Shown here: positions 13,540 to 21,370 of the stretch, piece after piece
Layout: every line of letters starts with the position of its first letter
How positions within the stretch are numbered: position 1 is the stretch's first letter
Assembly (NCBI GenBank): GCA_030753015.1
Contig: JASMDC010000046.1
Coordinates: 1 to 27,361 of the forward strand
Length of the DNA stretch: 27,361 nucleotides
Direction: 5' to 3'
Source of the DNA: Candidatus Undinarchaeales archaeon
GTDB taxonomy: Archaea > SpSt-1190 > JASMDC01
Program-made: the position numbers and the translations under genes
Notes under the pieces: generated by a model
What the model was told of the DNA's origin: nothing
The model's database searches: none
What the model saw: only the letters and a program-made list of their open reading frames with translations

Positions 13540-15057
13540 GTGGTAGTCTGCCTCGTCAATCCACCGCAGCTGTCCACACCCTACCAAGTGACGGACGGCC
13601 TCATGCCGCCCCTTGGCATCATGTTCCTTTCCGCAGTGCTCAAGAAGGAGGGGTTCGATGTGCACGTAATCGATGCACCGGGCGAGGCATCGACGAATCG
13701 GTACGAGCATGACGGGAACCCGCTCCGCGGCCTCGGGATCGAAGCGATCATCGAGCGCATCCCCGAAGGGACGCGGCTCGTGGGGATCGCCGGTATCTTC
13801 TCCATGAACCACCACGTACTCATGGAGCTTGCCCATTCCGTCAAGGAACGGTTGCCAGATGTCATCGTGGTCGTCGGGGGGTCACATGCGACCGCCGTGG
13901 CCGAGTACGTCATGAAATCCGAGGATGTTGATGTCGTGTGCCTGGGGGAAGCTGAACGCTCGCTGCTCGCCCTTTGCCACACCCTGGAGCGTAACGGATG
14001 GCGGACGGTCCCAGCCGACCTTGCTGGGATCGCGGGGATAGCCTACCGTGACGGGGAGCGTATCGTAGTCAATAGGGACGTGGAGCTCATCGACGACGTG
14101 GACGCTATTCCCTATCCCGACTGGAAGAGCGTGCCCATGGAGACCTACTACACCTCTAAAGAAGCGAATGGACCGGTATGGACCGATCGCTGGGTACCGC
14201 TGCTCTCCTCACGGGGCTGTCCGTACGACTGTGCCTTTTGCAGCACACCGGCCATATGGCGTCGTCGATGGCGTCCGCGCGACCCGGTCAAGCTCATCGA
14301 CGAGATAGCCTGGCTCCAGCGTGAGCATGGGATCCAGGAGGTGCACTTCGAGGACGAGAACATGAGCACCGATCCCAAGAGGCTGGAAGCGTTCTGTGAC
14401 GAGCTCGTACGACGGGACATCGGTATCAAGTGGCAGGCAGCGAACGGAATGCGCGCCCACGGCCTCGACAGGGAGCTGCTGACAAAGATGGTCGCCTCCG
14501 GGTGCACGAACCTCGTGCTCGCCCCCGAGTCAGGTTCCCGCTGTCTCCTCCGTGAGGGACTTAACAAGGACATCGACCTGGACGAGATCGCGCAAGCTGG
14601 TCGGACCGCCCACGGACTGGGACTGCGTACGTCCACATTCTTCATGATGGGCATGCCCGGGGAGACACGAAGGGACGTCGCCCGGACCCTGGTATATCTC
14701 ATGCGGCTGGCGTTCGCTGGGGTGGACGAGTGCTCGATCGGGCAGTTCGTGCCTCTCCCCGGGAGCCGTCTGTTCGACCGACTGCGCTCCGAGGGACGGA
14801 TCGAGCTCGATGACGCGTTCTTCCGCTCGCTCACGGCAATGGGCGATCTCTCCTCGTCACGCTCGTGGTCCGAGCACTACTCCAATCCGGAGCTGAAGAT
14901 ATACCAGCTGATCGGCCTCGGCCTGTTCCACGTCACCCGGCTCGTGTTCCATCCCGTGAGCACGGCACGGACCTTCGCCAATGTGCTCAAGGGACGGCAG
15001 GAGCTGAAGAGCGAGCGGTTCCTCATCTCGAAGCTACGCCGGTTTAGAGGTAGATGA
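13540..15057 (+). CDS. B12-binding-domain radical SAM protein
   Basis: This 505-residue protein has an N-terminal cobalamin-binding-like domain (about 1-165; start VVCLVNPP, then MPPLGIMFLSAVLKKEGF). The radical SAM core has the cluster motif CPYDCAFC (C227, C231, C234) in SSRGCPYDCAFC. The SAM core continues with the conserved EVHFEDENMS, a glycine-rich PESGS and FFMMGMPGET. The axial-ligand motif DxHxxG typical of B12 mutases is absent, as is usual in this class. Such proteins (class B) add methyl groups to unactivated carbons or make rearrangements, for example in lipid, cofactor or secondary-metabolite synthesis. Methanogen targets could include lipids or cofactors, but the substrate cannot be inferred. 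The GTG at 13540 is 26 nt from the TATA centre. Its end nearly meets the convergent lipoprotein gene. Confidence 0.8.
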   Translation: MVVCLVNPPQLSTPYQVTDGLMPPLGIMFLSAVLKKEGFDVHVIDAPGEASTNRYEHDGNPLRGLGIEAIIERIPEGTRLVGIAGIFSMNHHVLMELAHSVKERLPDVIVVVGGSHATAVAEYVMKSEDVDVVCLGEAERSLLALCHTLERNGWRTVPADLAGIAGIAYRDGERIVVNRDVELIDDVDAIPYPDWKSVPMETYYTSKEANGPVWTDRWVPLLSSRGCPYDCAFCSTPAIWRRRWRPRDPVKLIDEIAWLQREHGIQEVHFEDENMSTDPKRLEAFCDELVRRDIGIKWQAANGMRAHGLDRELLTKMVASGCTNLVLAPESGSRCLLREGLNKDIDLDEIAQAGRTAHGLGLRTSTFFMMGMPGETRRDVARTLVYLMRLAFAGVDECSIGQFVPLPGSRLFDRLRSEGRIELDDAFFRSLTAMGDLSSSRSWSEHYSNPELKIYQLIGLGLFHVTRLVFHPVSTARTFANVLKGRQELKSERFLISKLRRFRGR

Positions 15058-15059
15058 GC

Positions 15060-16913
15060 TCAGGTGTCCTGCCAGCAGTTTCCGTCCAGACCGCACTCCG
15101 CATCCTGGGGACAGCCACACACCTGGCATGCGGGTACGAGCCCCCGTTCTCGTACGCAAAGGAACGGCTTCACTGCGGAGCATGAGCCGTGGTTGGTTCC
15201 ATCGTCACATATCTGGTCCGGATCGTAGCACCGATCGTCGGAGTAGCACCCCATGCCGTCCGGACAGCCGCAGAGGGCGCAGTCGGGGATGAGCGATGGT
15301 TTGTCCGGCTCGCAGTAGTTACCGCCGCCGGCCGCACAGGTGCCCGCTGGTGTACCGTCCGCGCATGACTCGTACGGGTAGGGAAGGAACCAGCCACGGA
15401 TGCCCCCGGCGTCGTCCATGGTCCCCGATGCACGGGCCGTGGTCTCGATGAACCTGCTTGCCCCGTCGCTGAACGTGACGTGGAGGAGGACGTGGTTGAT
15501 GGTGCGTGGCGCGGACAGGCTGTCCGAGTCGACGTAGGCGAACTGCAGGTGCATCCCGTACGACGCGTGCCCGTTACCTGCCATGACGAGCGCGGCCATG
15601 AGCACCGCCGAGTCACGGCAGCTCCCCCGTCCCTCAGTGAGGGTCTCCAGTGGCCACTGGGCCGTTTCGTTGGTGACCTGGTAGATCATGAGCCGGTTCT
15701 TGAGGTTGTACACCTCGTCGATGAACTGTCGTGCCGTCCGGCCATCGGTCAGGTCGCCGATCACGTCGGTGAACGCCTCCGGCCGCACGAAGGTGCGGTA
15801 GTCCGGCGTGGTGAGGTTCTCCTCCGTGCAACCAGGGCAGGAGATGGGCCGGTAGTACACGGGTCGGGGCGCCGATACCAGGGTGCGGTAGGTGTCCACG
15901 GGCATGTTCCACACCACGGTCTCCCCGCGATTGTCGGGGTACTGCCAACGGATCGTCCCCTCGTTGATGACAGTGTGGAATCCCTCGGGCGACGTCGTCT
16001 GTGGCCGTTCGACGCAGTACGAGCGGTCGGTGTCGCACGCATGGTCCGGCGGGCAGTCCGCATCCGTCCGGCAGCACAGTGTCCCCGCAAGGCAGCACAC
16101 CCCTCCTGCACAGTTACCGCTCGCGCACTCGCCCGATGCATTACAGTCGCCACCATTGGGCACGTGCGTGACGGTCGGGGACGGTGAGGGTGTGGATGAC
16201 GGTCCGGTCCCGTCCCCCGTACAGGCCGACTCGGCATGGTCGCACGCCATCCCTCCGGGACAGTCGCGGTCATCCTGGCAGCATGTCCTGCCCACGGTAC
16301 AGCACACGCCGTTGATACAGTTGTCGCTGAGGCACTCATCGTCCACGGTGCACGGCATGCCGTTGAGCCGCGTGGCCTCAGGTACCGTCCCCCCGCTCCC
16401 CGGTGTAGGTACCTGACTGGTGCCTGCCACGCAGTAATAACGGTCCGTGTCGCACTGCTCCTCCGGGCCGCAGTCCCGGTCATCGAGACAGCATGCATTG
16501 CCTTCGAGGCAGCACACTCCGGCCCCGCAGTTACCGCTGAGGCACATGTGGTCCCCGTCGCACATCATGCCGTTGCGGCGCGGTGCTTGGGTGGGTGAAG
16601 ATGTGGGTGCTGGTGTTTGCGAGGGTGTCGGGAGTGGGATGCAGAAGGACCGGTCGGTATCGCAGCGATCCCCATCGTCACAGTCACGGTCGGTGCTGCA
16701 ACAGTCCCTCCCGAGCAGGCAGCATATGCCGTTCCGGCAGTTGCCGCCGAGGCACTCCATATCATCGGAACAGGGCTCGCCGATCCCGGACAATGGCGGT
16801 GCTGCTATGGGTAGCGTGGTGGGTGCAGGGCCCGTGTCGGTCTGCTCACCGACGCAACCCGATATGAGGACGAGTGCGAGGACGAGCGCCGCGACCATCC
16901 GTCCCGGGACCAT
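15060..16913 (-). CDS. Cysteine-rich lipoprotein with transglutaminase-like domain
   Basis: This 617-residue secreted protein begins with a signal peptide and a lipobox-like LISGC (Cys20), predicting lipid anchoring to the membrane. Four cysteine-rich modules follow (about residues 41-320), each with ten cysteines in one spacing (C-x5-C-x4-C-x4-CC-x5-CC-x5-C-x5-C-x6-C), joined by Thr/Ser/Pro linkers. A transglutaminase-like domain follows: Cys432 in GRGSCRDSA, His474 in TINHVLLHV and Glu490 in RFIETT, where the family normally has Asp. The C-terminal part holds further Cys clusters. The ATG at 16913 is 27 nt from a weak TATA (16935-16944); the longer frame starting at 16934 would include that TATA. 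The function is unknown: a surface peptidase, an adhesion scaffold or a redox-stable envelope protein are all possible. It implies an oxidative folding environment outside the membrane. Confidence 0.8.
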   Translation of the reverse strand: MVPGRMVAALVLALVLISGCVGEQTDTGPAPTTLPIAAPPLSGIGEPCSDDMECLGGNCRNGICCLLGRDCCSTDRDCDDGDRCDTDRSFCIPLPTPSQTPAPTSSPTQAPRRNGMMCDGDHMCLSGNCGAGVCCLEGNACCLDDRDCGPEEQCDTDRYYCVAGTSQVPTPGSGGTVPEATRLNGMPCTVDDECLSDNCINGVCCTVGRTCCQDDRDCPGGMACDHAESACTGDGTGPSSTPSPSPTVTHVPNGGDCNASGECASGNCAGGVCCLAGTLCCRTDADCPPDHACDTDRSYCVERPQTTSPEGFHTVINEGTIRWQYPDNRGETVVWNMPVDTYRTLVSAPRPVYYRPISCPGCTEENLTTPDYRTFVRPEAFTDVIGDLTDGRTARQFIDEVYNLKNRLMIYQVTNETAQWPLETLTEGRGSCRDSAVLMAALVMAGNGHASYGMHLQFAYVDSDSLSAPRTINHVLLHVTFSDGASRFIETTARASGTMDDAGGIRGWFLPYPYESCADGTPAGTCAAGGGNYCEPDKPSLIPDCALCGCPDGMGCYSDDRCYDPDQICDDGTNHGSCSAVKPFLCVRERGLVPACQVCGCPQDAECGLDGNCWQDT

Positions 16914-16934
16914 AAGAAGACAGGTGGCGCCCAA

Positions 16935-16944
16935 AGATTATCTA
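16935..16944 (-). promoter_or_regulatory. Weak TATA box of the cysteine-rich lipoprotein gene
   Basis: Minus-strand TAGATAATCT is centred 27 nt from the ATG at 16913. Its 5' bases include the TAG stop codon of the marker protein 11 gene, so the promoter is embedded at the end of the upstream gene. Confidence 0.45.
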
Positions 16945-17925
16945 CCTATCGATAACGGGGACGGTCACAGCATCGCGCCATCGCCGGTGGTAGGCGAGCG
17001 CCGCCATGGCACCGATGCACCCGCGCCTGCCCGTGACCGGTTCAAGGCCGACGGAGGGAAGGGTCGCGGCCGTGCTGAACGTGTCATCAATGCTCACCAC
17101 AGCTCCCCTTGCGGCCCGACCGAAGAACGAGAGCGCTGGTGGGACGTCCCGGCCATGGAGCCAGGCCAGCCCCGTGTGCTCGGACAGGGTCCACTTCTCC
17201 AGGAGGTGGCGGGCCCTTCGCAGGAGAGCGTCACGTCCGTCCGTTGGTACGGCGAGCGTGATCGCGGTGGCCACGCAGTTGCGCGTTCGGTGTGGGGCGC
17301 TGGGGTAGAGCTGGGCGAGAGCGTGGTAGAGATAGTCTCCCAGTCCACCTTCCTGGAGCGCGGTCCCGAGGGTGTGACACAGGGACCACGTGGATCCCTC
17401 GTCCTCGGTGTCCGTGTCGTCGACACCCAGTACGACCTTCTCCCGGAGCGGGAGCACGACCGTGGCAGAGCTCTTTCGTGAGCCTCCCGGGGGTTCGTGG
17501 ACCACGATGCGCAGCACACCCTTGGCGAGCCCGCGGGAGATACATGCCCCGACCCCACCTCCGCCGAGACCGTGGTACGTGACACGCACCTCATCGGCCT
17601 CCCGGTCCACGACCACAGCACCGATACCCGCGGGGCGGAGGCCAGGTACCAGTTCTGGCTCGACATCACCGGTACACAGGTCATAGATGGCGAGCGTCCC
17701 CTCACGTTGCGCGCTGGTGACCAGCTTACTGGCGGCCGGGTAGTGGTGGCCTGTCCATGCAGCACCGCCGAGGCAGCTGCCCTCCTCTACGAGCTCGACG
17801 AACGTGGGATCCGCTGGATCGACCGTGGCAGTGATCCGCTTCGTGGAGGTCGCCCAGGGGACGTCCGCTACCAGGGAACGCAGCTCCGAGGGCAGGTGCT
17901 CACCGGGTGACAGCTCCAGCGCCAT
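16942..17925 (-). CDS. mmp11: Methanogenesis marker protein 11
   Basis: This 327-residue protein carries the family hallmark LGVDDTDTEDEGSTW (about 166-180), along with HRTRNCVATAITLAVP and the C-terminal RRGCIGAMAALAYH segments. The family (TIGR03280-type) is confined to methanogens and relatives, and no biochemical role is established. The DDTD motif resembles the nucleotide-binding motif of tRNA-Ile2 agmatinylcytidine synthetase (TiaS), so a nucleotide- or RNA-linked activity is possible, but the TiaS zinc and TCK-like domains are missing. The ATG at 17925 is 27 nt from the TATA centre at 17952; the frame remains open far upstream because GC-rich sequence seldom has stops. The gene is divergent from mtxX and shares its promoter element. 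Confidence 0.8.
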   Translation of the reverse strand: MALELSPGEHLPSELRSLVADVPWATSTKRITATVDPADPTFVELVEEGSCLGGAAWTGHHYPAASKLVTSAQREGTLAIYDLCTGDVEPELVPGLRPAGIGAVVVDREADEVRVTYHGLGGGGVGACISRGLAKGVLRIVVHEPPGGSRKSSATVVLPLREKVVLGVDDTDTEDEGSTWSLCHTLGTALQEGGLGDYLYHALAQLYPSAPHRTRNCVATAITLAVPTDGRDALLRRARHLLEKWTLSEHTGLAWLHGRDVPPALSFFGRAARGAVVSIDDTFSTAATLPSVGLEPVTGRRGCIGAMAALAYHRRWRDAVTVPVIDR

Positions 17926-17943
17926 GGCACCGACGCCGCTGAC

Positions 17944-17956
17944 AAGCTTAATAAAC
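17944..17956. promoter_or_regulatory. Shared bidirectional TATA box, mmp11 / mtxX operon
   Basis: The element AAGCTTAATAAAC (17944-17956) is almost identical to the one between rtcA and the SerA-like gene. Its centre, 17952, is exactly 27 nt from both the mmp11 ATG (17925, minus) and the mtxX ATG (17979, plus). Confidence 0.72.
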
Positions 17957-17978
17957 CATGCGCCCGGTGGTGGAGGGT

Positions 17979-18827
17979 ATGGGGGCCACCGTGTGGGAGG
18001 CGGTCGTGGCCATGGCACGGGAAAGACCGTCCAAGGTGGCGCTTGGCATGCGTCCCGGTGTGTCCCCTGATGATGACGCCTTCCTTGCCGACGCTGAGCG
18101 GTTCCGATCAGAGGGTTTCGGTTGCCCGATCGTCGTGACGCTCCCCGGTGTGCAGGTCCCCGGCGAACTGGACGTGATCGAGGCCAAGGATCCCGAGCGT
18201 GAGCTCGTCCGCCTGCTGGCCGACGGCGAGGTGGATGCTGCCGTCCGCGGTGCCCTGGACGCCGCAACGACCCTGGGGCACCTGAAGCGCGCCTTCAACG
18301 TCCCTTCGCTCTGTCGTATCGCCCTCCTTCGTGCTGCGAACGGGCAGGAGTTCTTCCTCGCGCCCGTGGGCGTGGTGGAGGGTGCTGCAATGGTCGACCG
18401 TCTCGAGCTCGTGCGACGGTTCACCGAACTGGCCGCACTCCTTGGGATCGAGCCCAAGATATCGGTGCTCGCCGAGGGCAGGATGGAGGACCGTGGGCGA
18501 GGCCGAACCGTGGAGGAGAGCCTTCACGAGGCCGAGCTCATCACGAAGCTGGCCCGGGACCGTCTCGGAGTGACGGACGTCCGGATGACGGGCATCGTCA
18601 TCGAGGAGGCCTTGGAGGACGGACCTCGTCTCGTGCTGGCGCCGAGCGGACCTACCGGCAATCTAGTGTTCCGGAGCCTCGTGTACCTGGGCGCAGGGGA
18701 AGCTCTGGGTGCCCCCGCCTGCTCCCTCCGCCGTCCCTTCGTGGACGTGTCCCGTGGTCGAACGGACGTGCTCAATGCCATGGTCTTCGCGTCCGCGATG
18801 GTGGCCGGGGGATGGGATAATGGGTGA
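17979..18827 (+). CDS. mtxX: Methanogenesis marker protein 4, MtxX-type
   Basis: This 282-residue protein shows the fold of the phosphate acetyl/butyryltransferase family. Conserved segments include KVALGMRPGVS near the start, DAAVRGALDAATTLGHLKRAF (split here) and the C-terminal LVLAPSGPTGN and FVDVSRGRTDVLNAMVFAS. It matches the MtxX/marker 4 family (TIGR03270-type), which is annotated as a methyltransferase but has no firmly proven reaction. Its position as the first gene of the coenzyme B-type operon suggests a role in cofactor metabolism. The ATG at 17979 is chosen for the TATA; the alternative ATG at 17958 would overlap that TATA. Its stop codon overlaps the start of the ThDP enzyme gene by eight bases. 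Confidence 0.82.
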   Translation: MGATVWEAVVAMARERPSKVALGMRPGVSPDDDAFLADAERFRSEGFGCPIVVTLPGVQVPGELDVIEAKDPERELVRLLADGEVDAAVRGALDAATTLGHLKRAFNVPSLCRIALLRAANGQEFFLAPVGVVEGAAMVDRLELVRRFTELAALLGIEPKISVLAEGRMEDRGRGRTVEESLHEAELITKLARDRLGVTDVRMTGIVIEEALEDGPRLVLAPSGPTGNLVFRSLVYLGAGEALGAPACSLRRPFVDVSRGRTDVLNAMVFASAMVAGGWDNG

Positions 18828-20346
18828 TCTGGCCCACGCGCTGGCCGACACACTGGCCGCGCTCGGCTCCCGTCGATGCATGTGCAACCCTGGCCAGGAC
18901 GTCGTTGCCGTTATCGATGCCCTGGAGGGCAGTATGGGGACTACCATGTTCCCAACAGAAGTGGGGGCAGGATTCGCCGCTGACGGGTATCGTCGTGTGG
19001 ACCCGCGGGGGACGGACCTTCCCGTGTGCGTCGTGACCGGCAAGGCCGGTGCCGCACACCTCGCCCTCCCGCTCGAGAACGCGTTCGCCGACGGAGTCGG
19101 GATGCTCGCAGTGACGGGCAGGTGCACCGTGGAGCTTGCGACGGTGAGCGTGGCAAACGTCGACATCGGCGATAACACCAGCAAGGGCCTTCCTGAAGTG
19201 GTGAACGCCTTCGAGCTCGCATGTACGCCACCGCAGGGTCCGGCGCTCGTCACGCTCGACCGTACGGCCCAGTACGGACCGGCCGAAGCAGCGCCCCGTG
19301 AGCTTACCTTCGGGCATCGCGATCCCTCTCCGCGCGATGTGGAACAGGCCACGGACATCATCGCGAGCGCCGAACGACCGCTCATCCTCCTGGGCACTGG
19401 CTGCCTGTCAGGGGACGTGGAGGGCCTGCGCGAGGCCGTGACGGCCATCGGGATCCCCTGTGTGACCTCGATGCCTGCGCGGGGTGTCGTGGACGAGGAG
19501 CTCGAGCAGTGCCTCGGTCCTGCCGGTATGCGCGGCAAGGCAGCAGCGAACGACGCCCTGCGCGGGGCCGACGCTGTCCTCGCCGCTGGCTGCTCACTCT
19601 CTCATCTGACGGTCCCCGTCGGTGCACTGGACGGCACGCGTGTGTTCCGGGTGGACGTACGTGGGCAGGCCGATGCCGATACGGATGCTGCGGCCTTCGT
19701 CACAGCGACCCTACACGCCGTCGATGAGCGTGAGCCGTGGGTCCGGGCCGATGGACCGCTCGTGTACGAGGGTTCGTTCGCGGCACCGGTCGCGGTATCG
19801 TCGATCATGGACACCCTCCGCCCCGGCGACTGCCACGTCTATGATGTGGGGGCGTTCTCCATGTGGGCGTGTGCTGCCGGCACCGTCCGTGAGCCGGGAT
19901 CCTTCCTCATGCCCCATAACGTGTACCCGCTCGGGTACGCCGTCCCGGGGGCCATCGGCGCCCTCATGCGCGGGACACGAGAAAGGATCGTGGCCGTGTG
20001 CGGCGATGGAGGTTTTGTCGCATCGCTGGCCACCCTCCCTATGGCCGCTGAGCACGACATCACGATCGTGGTGCTCGATGACGGGGGGATGGACATCATC
20101 CGCCAGCGGCAGGTCGAGCGAGGGCTCTCCACTTTGACCTCGCACCTACCCCGGACCGATCCCGTGGCGTTAGCGCGTGGCTGTGGCATCGAGTCCGTGC
20201 GTGTCGACCGTCGCGAGGACCTTGTGGCCCAGCTCGAGGGTGCGGGCCGCGGAGCGCTCCTAGTACACTGTCGGCTGGAGCGGGGCCCCAGGATCCTGGG
20301 CGCTCTGGATGGCAACAATTTTAAAGTCAGGGATGGTTCGGGATGA
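18820..20346 (+). CDS. Three-domain ThDP-dependent enzyme, acetolactate synthase-like; candidate 2-oxosuberate decarboxylase
   Basis: This 508-residue protein is a thiamine-diphosphate enzyme of the IlvB-like, three-domain type: a PYR domain (about 1-165) with the catalytic Glu47 in TEVGAG, a middle domain (about 170-320) and a PP domain (about 330-500). The Mg-ThDP motif begins with GDG at 395-397. The paired Asn of the usual motif is Asp420-Asp421 here, followed by GGMDII. The PYR domain begins MGDLAHALADTLAALG. The middle domain argues against sulfopyruvate decarboxylase (ComDE), which lacks it. Acetolactate synthase is possible, but no regulatory subunit lies alongside. Its place between mtxX and aksA-aksF makes non-oxidative decarboxylation of 2-oxosuberate to 7-oxoheptanoate, in coenzyme B synthesis, an attractive role; this is inference. 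Confidence 0.75.
   Translation: MGDLAHALADTLAALGSRRCMCNPGQDVVAVIDALEGSMGTTMFPTEVGAGFAADGYRRVDPRGTDLPVCVVTGKAGAAHLALPLENAFADGVGMLAVTGRCTVELATVSVANVDIGDNTSKGLPEVVNAFELACTPPQGPALVTLDRTAQYGPAEAAPRELTFGHRDPSPRDVEQATDIIASAERPLILLGTGCLSGDVEGLREAVTAIGIPCVTSMPARGVVDEELEQCLGPAGMRGKAAANDALRGADAVLAAGCSLSHLTVPVGALDGTRVFRVDVRGQADADTDAAAFVTATLHAVDEREPWVRADGPLVYEGSFAAPVAVSSIMDTLRPGDCHVYDVGAFSMWACAAGTVREPGSFLMPHNVYPLGYAVPGAIGALMRGTRERIVAVCGDGGFVASLATLPMAAEHDITIVVLDDGGMDIIRQRQVERGLSTLTSHLPRTDPVALARGCGIESVRVDRREDLVAQLEGAGRGALLVHCRLERGPRILGALDGNNFKVRDGSG
20316..20326 (+). promoter_or_regulatory. Internal TATA-like element before the radical SAM gene
   Basis: CAATTTTAAAG inside the end of the ThDP gene is centred 26 nt before the GTG at 20348. 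It could start a shorter leaderless transcript for the radical SAM-aksA-aksF part of the operon. Confidence 0.45.
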
Positions 20347-20347
20347 C

Positions 20348-21358
20348 GTGGTCGGTCACATCCTGCAGCTGAAAGCAGAGCTCCTCGCTGATGGCCGGGT
20401 CCGCCTTCATCCGGGCGTTTCCACGATCGGCATCATCTCCGCCCCAACCGCAGGACCGGCAGCGGGCGAGTCTACCGTGTTCATCCGCCTTGACGGCTCC
20501 CGGGTGCGCCTCAGGCTCGACGACCATGCACGTGTGGCCCTGACGGCCGAGGGGACGCTCGAGCGTGACGGTGAGGTCATCGCCACCGGTGTCAAGCTTG
20601 AGCCCGTTGTGGCACACTGCCCGGAACAGGTGTACACGACCGTGGTCCCAGGATGTATCCACAAATGTGCATTCTGCGCCCTTTCGGGGCACGTAGCTGC
20701 CGCCCGCTCCGAGGAGATAATTATTTCACGTATCGAGCATGCATTCAAGTCATCGGTGGTTGTCCCCGTGGCGCTCACGTCCGGTGTGTCACCCGACGGT
20801 TCCGAGCTGGACCTCTGCGTGAGAGTCGTGAATCGCATCAAGGACAAATGGCGCGTGGTCCCGGTCGGAGTGTCGATCTGCATCAAGGACAAGAAGGACC
20901 TCGAGCGGCTCCTTGAGGCCGGGTGCGACGAGATCAAGATCAACCTCGAGGTGGCCGATCCGGACATCCTTCGCAAGGTGTGCCCCCATAAGGACCGGGA
21001 CGCCATCATCGCTCTCATGAAGGAGGCCGTTGAGATGTTCGGCCGGGGCAGAGTGTGCTCCAATATCATCCTCGGCCTCGGGGAGAGCGATCAGGCCGTG
21101 CTGGACACCATGAAAGAGCTTGCAGCAATAGGGGTCGTGGCCAACCTGCGACCGTTGGAGGTGACGCTGGCCGTTGAGCCCGCCCTGGAGCGTGCTCTGG
21201 GGATCGGGGGTTTCGCTCGACCGCAGGCCGACCGGCTCATCCGGCTGGCAGAGGCGCAGTGCAAGATCCTCGCCAAGCACCGTCTTTCGGCCTCCGGTAT
21301 GGACACGATGTGCTCGGCATGCACGGGGTGTGACCTGGCTCCTGGAGAGGACCTGTGA
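20348..21358 (+). CDS. Radical SAM protein with C-terminal CxxCxxC
   Basis: This 336-residue protein has the radical SAM cluster motif CIHKCAFC (C103, C107, C110 from the GTG start). It starts with a short N-terminal domain carrying RVRLHPG and FIRLDGSRVRLRLDD. Later landmarks are the TSGVSPDGSEL segment, EIKINLEVADPD and ILGLGESDQ, as in class A radical SAM barrels. A C-terminal CSACTGC (C322, C325, C328) could bind an auxiliary Fe-S cluster or be a zinc knuckle. The GTG at 20348 is one base after the preceding stop and 26 nt from an internal TATA; an upstream ATG at 20333 would overlap the ThDP gene. Its reaction is unknown. Location between the ThDP enzyme and aksA suggests coenzyme biosynthesis, and a sulfur-insertion role is possible. 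Confidence 0.75.
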   Translation: MVGHILQLKAELLADGRVRLHPGVSTIGIISAPTAGPAAGESTVFIRLDGSRVRLRLDDHARVALTAEGTLERDGEVIATGVKLEPVVAHCPEQVYTTVVPGCIHKCAFCALSGHVAAARSEEIIISRIEHAFKSSVVVPVALTSGVSPDGSELDLCVRVVNRIKDKWRVVPVGVSICIKDKKDLERLLEAGCDEIKINLEVADPDILRKVCPHKDRDAIIALMKEAVEMFGRGRVCSNIILGLGESDQAVLDTMKELAAIGVVANLRPLEVTLAVEPALERALGIGGFARPQADRLIRLAEAQCKILAKHRLSASGMDTMCSACTGCDLAPGEDL

Positions 21359-21370
21359 GGTGACCGGGGC

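Noticed and set aside
12664-13836. Long antisense open frame across glmU and the radical SAM gene
   Set aside because: It mirrors the third-position GC bias, spans two genes and a promoter, and has no recognisable domain.
16942-17925. Annotating the DDTD protein as TiaS (tRNA-Ile2 agmatinylcytidine synthetase)
   Set aside because: The DDTD motif is shared, but the rest of the sequence, including the HRTRNCVATA and RRGCIGAM segments, fits marker protein 11, and the TiaS C-terminal zinc and OB regions are absent.
18820-20346. Reading the ThDP enzyme as sulfopyruvate decarboxylase (fused ComDE)
   Set aside because: ComDE has no central domain and is about 350-400 residues when fused; this protein has a full middle domain and 508 residues.
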